The translations under genes and the position numbers were made by a program. This document shows positions 56,221-64,000 of a stretch of DNA of 64,000 nt, in pieces. The notes under the pieces are model-generated. The model saw nothing but the letters and a program-made list of their open reading frames with translations, ran no database searches and was not told where the DNA came from. Every line of letters begins with the position of its first letter. Position 1 is the first letter of the stretch. Source of the stretch: Maratus speciosus (Eukaryota; Arthropoda; Arachnida; Araneae; Salticidae); contig OZ010788.1 of the NCBI GenBank assembly GCA_963932465.1, positions 674,148,484 to 674,212,483 of the forward strand, in the 5' to 3' direction.

Positions 56221-58746
56221 AAAACCGCTTTATTCAGAAAATCATATTTTGGGAAATCGCGAAAAAAAAAATCTAAACTGCGTCCATTGGATTTCATTGT
56301 AAACTAAGATTTTACAATGCCAGAGGTATGGGATTGACATAGTTCCCCCCCCCCCCCCCCCACCCCCACCCCCTGGATTAATTGTAGTGTTTTTTCGGTA
56401 CAAGTTTACCAATAGAATAGACTGATAGAGACAACACGTTTTGTTATATTTTGGACAAGGCGAGTTTTGAAACTCGTGTCTTCAATTCTTACTTACTTTT
56501 ATCTTGTCCACAGAACTAATGGTAATCTTTACGCTTCTGATTTATTCACAGCTACCTTTTTAAAAAGTAAATATTTTTGCGTTTGAAATGACAAACGAGA
56601 TTCGCTTTTACTAAAGTTTTTTTTTCTTCTCTCCTACCGTCTACTGACCTGATTAACTGCCAGAAGGGTTATGTGTTTCACGCGTATCTGGGTATACGGA
56701 TTTCTTTATACCCTCGAAACTCGAAACATCCCAGCGGCTGGATGGATTTTAGTGAATGAGGTCTCTATCTATTCATCTTAACCGTCCGATGGTTATAGGC
56801 TAGGTTTTCTTTTTACAAATTCAAAATGTCGGTAGAGACGAAAAGTTTTACGAACCCTATTGAGTGGCATATCATTGGATAGGTCTTTCAAAATGAAGAC
56901 GATGTTTCACTGACTATTTTGCAGTCAGAAGTTCCGTTTAAATATTACACAACCTGGAAGCTGTGTAGGTAGAATCTCTAGCTTTACTCCAACTCTAATC
57001 ATCATGGACATCTATAGGGCTAATCAAAACAGTGTTTATAGATAGGAACTAACAATTAAACACAACTTGAATGTCATCAATACAAGTAAATAAAAATAAT
57101 AGGTAAGTAATATAAAAAATAGCTTCAGATTGATGAGAAATAATTAATTAGTTCTCTTTTTACGCAGTCAGATTTTTTGATTTTTTAAATTTAATTTTTT
57201 TTTTTTATTATTTGATTAGAATCTTCTCACAAGATGTGACTCAATTTCTAGTGACAGTTGTTATTTATCGAATACATTTCTGACAGGGAATCCCAGATAT
57301 TCTTTATAAAGCACTGAAATAAAAATAACTATGCATTTCAAGAAGTTTTAAAGCAACTTTACAGGCGAGTGCTCCCAACACGATTCGTGAATTATACGTT
57401 TAACCGATATACGTATAATACGTCGGTATGAAATAAGTATACCGTAAACGATACGTTTAAACGTATCTGGATATGTATAAGCGAATATCGGTTAAACGTA
57501 TATTTCAAGCATACGTATTTACTTAATGTAACAAAGGACATTATCAGTATTACGTCAATGAACAGAGAACAAGCTGGAAATGGGTGGCGTTATCGTAGTA
57601 ATTTGCGTATGTTTCATACATAAGATCTTGTAATTTTCCCTTATAAATATTTTAATTAAGGTGTCTCAAGACTCTTAAAATTGGAAAAAATGAAAAAAAA
57701 GAGAGCATTTTCAACATTTAATATCTTAAAATGTATATGATTTTAAAAGACATTTCTCATTGAGATGAAAGATATAAGTACATTCTTTCATTTTATGTAT
57801 TTAAAAAATTGCAAGATACAGAATTAGTATTTACAAGGGGCTTCAAAATGTCAGATATTAGACGAGCAGAAAAACGGTATAACAGCTTACGCGCGCGATT
57901 ACAAAATACGTATTGCAACTAGAATGAAAAATTTGGCGCCTACTTATACTTTTGATTATAATAATTACCCTGAACCTAAGTAAATTTGTAGTTAAAGCAT
58001 TTTTATATTTTTAATACAAAGTTGTATTTAGCTAATACAAAATTTTGAAAATTTCAACAAATATAATCACCTAAAAAGATATTTTTTTGAACAATTAAAA
58101 GGAAATTTTAGGTTCAGTTAATACAGATTAACATGAAATGTATATTTTGTAAATTTTATGAATAAAATAGGCAGAAGTTTTTGCGATATCGTGCACGTTA
58201 TACCAAAAAACAGCATTTGTATAAAAATGACTCCAAAATTTCAGAAACGACGCTTTAGCTATTTAGAGGGTATAATTCTAAAAGCCGCAACTCCTGTTGT
58301 AAGGAGAATTTCAAGGAAGCAATTATATTAAAATGTTCAGAAAGAACATCTGAAAAAATTAAAATTTCGAAAATTTTGAAGCTTTAAGAGTCATGAGACC
58401 CCTTAATTTATGTGACATCTAATTTTCGTTCAATTAAGTGATAAAATGTGAAATAAATTTGCTGGAACTGTTTAAGTTGTTTTATATTTCTTAAATTTGC
58501 CATTACGATTGTCAAATGCCATTATGAATCCAGGATTCTCGCGGGTGTTTCTTAATACCTACAGACCAGCAGGAGAAAAACTTTTTTTTCCCACGCAATG
58601 AACGAAAATCGTTTATACGTTTAACCACCGGGGTCAGTTCCGAATATACGTTGTACCGTATATGTTGTTTCATATAACAGCCTTAGCCGTATGCTGCGTA
58701 CCAAAAGTCTGTACCCGGTGTAAAACGTATTATACGCATACTCGCA
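56221..58746. other. intronic sequence; ACGTTTAA/ACGTATA-rich element likely
   Basis: A 17-base C run lies at 56346. At 57370-57530 and 58600-58740 ATACGTTTAA and ACGTATA phrases are dense and partly inverted (GAATTATACGTTTAACCG versus CGTTTATACGTTTAACCACC; GTATTATACGCATACTCGCA), suggesting a ~1.37-kb old TIR element. Nothing coding recognised. Confidence 0.4.
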
Positions 58747-59840
58747 CCTGGTGTTCCAAAAATGACTGATGGATTTTAAAATTAAATAACTTGTAAACGG
58801 TAACAGATATTAAAAATATTCTTACAGGAGGATTATGTATGATGTCAGGAGTTTTTTTTACTGTGATTCTTGATTTTAGCTCGAATTTCAAACAATAGAG
58901 GGTGCTGACAGCAATAGGTGCTCAGTCCAGACCCGATGTTAGGTACTTAGGGATCCATTCAATACCTTTTAATCTCCCTTTTTCGCATGGAAGAACAGAG
59001 AGGCCGAAATATCGAGCCTAGATTTAGCGGTTGTACGGAAAACTGTGTGTGTTTATCGAACTAGTAAATTAACACGAGATGTAAATAAGATTATATATTG
59101 AAAAAACATATATTGACATCTTCCTGCTGGTACAGAACTGCGGTTTGTTAATGTTGGTTTAACAAGAATCGGGCTTTTTGGATACCCGAGTGCGAAATTA
59201 AAACGTCACAGCTAAAATGAGTTGCTGCGTGGGCTCTGGTTGAAAGTTCAGCTCCATCTCATCTCCTCTAATGAAGTTGCACTGGGAAGAAGCAGTCAGA
59301 ATCAGGAAGTGTCCTTGAACATTGTAATGTTCTTGATAAATATAAATAAATCAATAGTTATTTCAATAAGAAAATGAAAGATAATCTCTTTAAGTAAATA
59401 TTTAAACATGACATAGGACTTCCTAAATAACAGCAATTATTTAGAAGAAATATATATTTGACACAAATAGTTCATAGCAATAAATAACTCTAAAGTGATT
59501 TAAGTTGAAGTGATTATTCAGTAAATGATTTTTCACTAGATTACAATGATTGATGATCGCAGTCATGAGCTGTCCAGACTAATAATGTTTATCTAAACAT
59601 AACTCGTTGAAATTATGCCATTGGATGATGAGTTATTCACTTAAATGTTTATGTTACAGAAACAGCGGTTATTGCTTGCAGCGCCCTCTATCGTTGCTCT
59701 TTTTCACTAAAACTGAGAATCGCAGCATAAAAACTCCTGACATCTTACACAACCCTCCTGCAAAAATTTTTCTAATATCTGTCACCGTTTGCAAGTTATT
59801 GAATTTTAAAATTCATCAGCCATTTATGGGACACCCGGTA
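58747..59840. mobile_element. foldback MITE copy 2, split by a solo LTR
   Basis: CCTGGTGTTCCAAAAATGAC at the left and ATGGGACACCCGGTA at the right, with the same ~100-bp arms as 30397-30854. Removing the inserted LTR and one duplication leaves about 456 bp, close to the length of copy 1. Confidence 0.85.
59032..59664. mobile_element. solo LTR, 633 bp, GCGGT duplication
   Basis: The insert begins TGTACGGAAAACTG and ends GTTACAGAAACA (TG...CA). GCGGT flanks both sides (59027-59031 and 59665-59669), and the matching place in the other MITE copy is uninterrupted. Contains AATAAA-like ATAAATAAATC near 59343. It is unrelated to the 801-bp copia LTR. Superfamily unknown; no internal region remains. 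Confidence 0.8.
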
Positions 59841-60162
59841 TAAACGTTTTATAGGGGGCTCTATTATAGACACAATACATGGTATAAACAAAGGCTGTCA
59901 CACGTCCCGATTTGTCGGTCTCTGTAGACACCTTATCTGACTGAAAAATTAATGTTTTTATTATTTTATTTACATGAGTTTTTCTCTTATCCATATTATA
60001 TTTCCATTAAGCATCAGAGAAAAAAGTTTCTTATCCGATTTATTTTTAAATATATTTTCATCTATCATGCTTAACGCTGTTTCTTCTATTAAATAATTTA
60101 TGAATATAATTTATGTTCTATATCTCTTATGTTTATTTTTTTTTTTTGTTTCTTTGTGTTAG

Positions 60163-60249
60163 GGTACAACTTGCGGTGGTTGCACAAAAAGAACTACAAT
60201 GACAATGAAAAGGACTGTGAAGAGAAAGTGCATAAACGGCACACGAAAC
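60163..60249 (+). CDS. host gene internal exon E (87 bp), Lys/Glu/His-rich
   Basis: A long T-rich tract ending GTTTCTTTGTGTTAG precedes it and AAAC/GTATGT ends it. In phase 1, which the chain requires, it reads YNLRWLHKKNYNDNEKDCEE then KVHKRHTK and leaves one base. It is open and of coding-like composition, highly charged. The intron just after it resembles the intron after cassette D2 (CGTATGT..ATATNTGTNTTCT and ACCGAGA.GT.GAA.AATTT.TAAGCCT), which hints at an old duplication. No domain recognised. The next exon was not found before the window ends. Confidence 0.6.
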
Positions 60250-62754
60250 GTATGTGCTATATCTGTCTTCTATTTTTTCTTTCTTTTAACTACTTTATTC
60301 GGAAGAGCTCAACCGAGAGGTAGAAAATTTCTAAGCCTGACCTAAGTTTTTTAAGTGCAATATTTTAATTTTTCTTCCGCAAAACTCACTTTATGTGTTT
60401 TCTGAACAACAGCAATTTACTTTTATTTATTATTACTAGGGGGCTCGGCCCCCTACGAGCTACGCTCGCCAAACTCGTCCAGACACCGTAGACTCTAAAT
60501 GCACGCTAATTTGATCGGCTTTAAAAAGATTTTTAAAGATTGAATTATAATTTAAAAAACAGTGGCGATCTCTCTATAAACGGATTTCTATTCATTTCTC
60601 TTTGATTGGGGAATTTTAACGCCAAATCCGTTGCGGTACTACTTGATTATCCCGTCGACCCATTTCGCCAAATTATATAAATCGCCAAACCACTCGCCAA
60701 ATTATACAAATTGACATAATTTTTATTTTAAATAACGAAAAAACAAATAAATTAGTACAACATTAATAAAAATACAAATAAAACGTCGAAATAAAAATAA
60801 CTTGATGACGTAGACACGTGTAACAACATTTCAAAATAAGCTAATATAAAAGGAATTAAGTAAACAGAGTCTTTGTCTCCTGGTATTTTTTAACAAAGTG
60901 AAAAGAAAGTTCTTTTAAATGAGACATTTTAAATTAATCGTTTTTAATCTGACGTAATTTTAACCAAACTATTCTTTCTCTTTTTAATATTCACGTGAAA
61001 ATACTTGTGTTAGAAATTAAATATTATTTGCGCTTTCCTAACAAAAATAGTTGAAAAGTATCCTCTTAAAATATCAAATAAATGTCTAGCGCAATTTCTA
61101 AATTTAAACCATTTTGCAATATTATTTTGTGTTCATTTTATGTAATAACTGTAATGTGACGTAAATATGACGTAATTTCTCCTATTTAAGACTTCTAACG
61201 CATGTTAATAAATTTATTGCTTTACAAATTCCTTTCTCTCTTAAAATTCACGTGTGATTATAGTTTTTATGACATAATTTTTAATAAGTTCCTGCTTTTT
61301 GTACATAATTATTTAATTCTAATTCCAAATGTTTTTTTCTGTTTATAATAGTCACGTGTAAATAAATTTTTAATTTATTTACACGTATAAATATTTCTTT
61401 TTTTTTTTTTTGAAGCAAACATTATTGCTTCCGCTGTTTATACAGTTGGCAACAGTTTAAATTAATATCACTTTCTAAAATCTGTTAAAAATATCTCTAG
61501 AAATGCTGAAAATTTGAATTTAAAATAGAAATAAAACCTCAAAAAATGAGTCAAAATAAAAAAATTAATGCAATCTGCACTCCGGCAAATTCTAACGCAT
61601 AAAATGATCTAAAAATGATTAAATTGCTATGAACAGTTTTTGCTCCTATAAAACTTTTTTAGTGGAACGATTTTGTCCAACTTTAGCATTAAATATCTCT
61701 TAAAATAATTCTTCGATCTGAAAACTGTCTACATCAGCGTGTTTATCAAACATTTCTGTATAATACTACCGATTTTCATATTTTTGTATGCATTATTTTT
61801 CTTAATATTAACGAAGAAAGACCTCCGGTCACAAAAAATTCAAAACCGGCGGCGGCGGCGGTGACAGCGGTAGTTACTTTTTTTTAGAATAGAGAGGTAT
61901 TCATAACTTATATTTATAAAATAAGTAATAATTTTTACCATTTATTATTATTATATAACTAGTATTGTATGTTTTTAGGTAGATTTCGTAAATAATACTA
62001 CGTATTACATTCATCACTATGTTGGAATTTCTGAAAACTTTTGAAGATCTACGCCGACCATGAGCCCTAGAACCCAAAACCACCCCCATTTCAAAACTCT
62101 ATCTATCTATCTATCTATATCACTTTTTTATGGACTCGATAACTTCCCTAATTCTGCACAAAGCTCTTCTAAACTGATACATAAAATCAAGGGGCAGAAA
62201 ATCTCAGTCAAGTTCGCGAATGGGCAAAATCGGACCATGGAGTTGGAAATAGGGAGGGGTTTTGTGAAAACAGAAAACCCCATAACTTTTTAATTATAAT
62301 ACATATCAAATCATTTTAAAGTTATTATTACTTGTAGAAAAAGGGCCAAAAATTTATGTATAAGAGATTTTTGATATCATTAAAAATGAGCTCAAGGGAC
62401 AAAATAGGGTTTTAAGAAGAAAAAAATGTATAACTTCGTCCATTCACAAGGTATCAAATCCACTTACATTTATTATAAATCTTCTTAATCTTATCTACAA
62501 CTTTTATACTGTCAAGTTTTTGGTAGGACCAACTCTTATAGCAAAATAAAATTAAAAACAACAAACAAAAGTGGGGATGAAAAAGAAAAAAAAAATCTTA
62601 ATTTCTTCAATTCATAAGATATCAAATGAGCTTGAATTTATTATAAATCTTTTTAATAGTATCTACAACTTTTATGTTGACAAGATTTTGATAGGATCAA
62701 CTCTTACAGAAAAAAAGAAATAAAAAAATAGAGGTTGAAGAAAAAATTATCGTA
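60250..62754 (+). other. intronic sequence after exon E; Helitron-like end and simple repeats
   Basis: At 60436-60460 CTAGGGGGCTCGGCCCCCTA reads on the minus strand as a GC hairpin running into CTAG then T, like a Helitron 3' end; a matching 5' end was not fixed. Other items: CGG repeats near 61850 (GGCGGCGGCGGCGGTGAC), CTAT repeats at 62098-62120, and two or three ~180-bp units with TATCTACAACTTTTATNNTG at 62380-62720. Confidence 0.4.
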
Positions 62755-63093
62755 TTAAAGCTGTTTTCAAAACCAAAGGGGCCATTTTATGACACATTTT
62801 TTAATTCATTTTCGATCATAAACGAACGAAATGGGATGATGTTGTTATATAGAAACTATGTAATTGAAAGACGTTTTCCGTTTTTTTGTAAACACAACAG
62901 ATGTTTCAGAAAATACTGTCAAAGTTGGCGTTTTGAACTGAATATCCGGACGAAAGCAGAAAAATCAGTAAACGAAGGAAGAAAAACGAGTGTGATAGGT
63001 CAGCCAATTTTATACCTTTACGTTTAAAAATGTGTACGTCATTGTGTCAGAAGTATCAGGCTTGTTAAGCGGTGTAGCTGAGAACAGCCTTAA
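62755..63093. mobile_element. TTAA-flanked MITE, copy E (most diverged)
   Basis: TTAAAGCTGTTTTCAAAACC at the left and GCTGAGAACAGCCTTAA at the right. Interior AAACACAACAGATGTTTCAG matches the family with more differences and an internal deletion. Confidence 0.75.
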
Positions 63094-63480
63094 CATGGTT
63101 CAGTTAAAAACCAGCTCATACAGAAAAATGAAATTAAAAACTTGTCAAAAGCAGCCAGATAAAGTTGCTAAACTGGGTTTATCACTAATCTTGATTTAGT
63201 TTTTGTTGGGGAAATTAGTACTTAACTTCGAAATCTACCTGTGCCCGTAGGTCGAACCGGCAGGGACTTTTTCTACTTAATCCAGAGCTGTAAACTGTTA
63301 CTTCACTTCTATGCACTGTTTAAATTAAAATACTCAGTATTCGATACTTTTGAGGTATTTCTTTAGTAAATATAACAGAAAGGGTTTCTTTCATAATTAA
63401 ATATATATAGGGTAAAATGCCCATATTTCGTCCCCACTCCTAATTGCGTCCCCCTTAACTTTTCCGCTTCTGTGAAAGTG
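63094..63480. other. spacer, nothing recognised
   Basis: Ordinary AT-rich sequence. Short frames only. Confidence 0.4.
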
Positions 63481-63484
63481 CACT

Positions 63485-63950
63485 GTAAAAAAAAAAATCT
63501 AAAATGGAACAAAAAATGACCCAAATTGGGTTGTAAGATTGCTGGGTACAGCAATGTTCTAAATTGGAAGTGTCTCTTTGTAACCCAAAATGGTTTTAAA
63601 AACTGTCTACTTTGGGTTCATAGCAGAACCCAAATTGGAATTCTGAGTTTATCCAAAATGGGTACCAGATAAACCTATTTTGGATATCTACCCATTTTGG
63701 ATATCTCCAATTTGGATCCTGTAAGAAACCCAACTTAGAATCCAGTTAACCAAAATGGGTTAAGATTTCACTCTTTAATGGAAACTATGTACTCTAATTT
63801 AGGATCAGCAATAAACTTAAAATGGATACTTTTTATACCCATTTTGAGTTATAAAGAGACACTTTCCAATTTGGAACATTGCATTACCCAGCAATCTTAC
63901 AACCCAATTTGGGTCCCTTTTTGCTCTATTTAAAAAGAAAAAAAAATCCA
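63485..63950. mobile_element. foldback element built from CCAAAATGGGT palindromes
   Basis: GACCCAAATTGGGTTGTAAG then ATTGCTGGGTA (from 63519) is mirrored by TACCCAGCAATCTTACAACC ending GGGTC at 63914, with arms of about 80 bp. The centre holds many short repeats and palindromes such as CCAAAATGGGT, ACCCATTTTGGATATC and ACCCAAATTGGAATT. Non-coding. Confidence 0.8.
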
Positions 63951-64000
63951 TAAGATATATTACAGATTCTGAAAATTTATAAAGCACAGCATTAAAACTT

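Overview
This window looks like an intron-rich, AT-rich animal genome, most likely an arthropod and possibly an arachnid. The evidence is strong A/T bias, GT-AG exon islands separated by 6-20 kb introns, dense small DNA transposons (hAT, Tigger/pogo, TTAA and foldback types), a Ty1/copia element, tRNA-like sequences and a satellite. Nothing is prokaryotic: no operons, no bacterial-style genes, no CRISPR. The species assignment is inference.

The only long open coding sequence is a nearly intact Ty1/copia retrotransposon at 40244-46196. It has two 801-bp LTRs, a 5-bp target duplication, and gag and pol in one frame interrupted by a single TAA. Everything else that looks coding is short. A plus-strand chain of islands at 12018-12058, 18211-18362, 24875-25163, then one or more of 40071-40121 / 50921-50971 / 54577-54627, and 60163-60249 keeps reading phase across every junction. 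I interpret it as internal exons of one unrecognised host gene encoding a Ser/Pro/Arg-rich, probably disordered and nuclear, protein. Both ends of that gene would lie outside what I can identify.

Layout. 0.15-5.34 kb: a 5.2-kb hAT-type element full of tandem arrays. 5.4-12 kb: 147-bp tandem repeats, MITEs, and a Tigger-like element holding a foldback with hammerhead-like motifs. 12-26.4 kb: first three host exons, with five TIR elements, two tRNA-like sequences and two decayed Tigger transposase tails in the introns. 26.4-37 kb: intronic AT-rich sequence with inverted repeats and MITEs. 37.08-56.2 kb: a composite block made of a 141-bp satellite, a non-satellite segment with exon-like cassettes, and a foldback element. 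The block occurs once (split by copia) and then as tandem copies with a 3.66-kb period. 56.2-64 kb: more MITEs, a 633-bp solo LTR, the last host exon and a terminal foldback.

Most of the window is therefore intron colonised by nested transposons. The most unusual part is the 37-56 kb block, where a satellite, a foldback and phase-1 symmetric exon candidates have been amplified together inside an apparent host gene.
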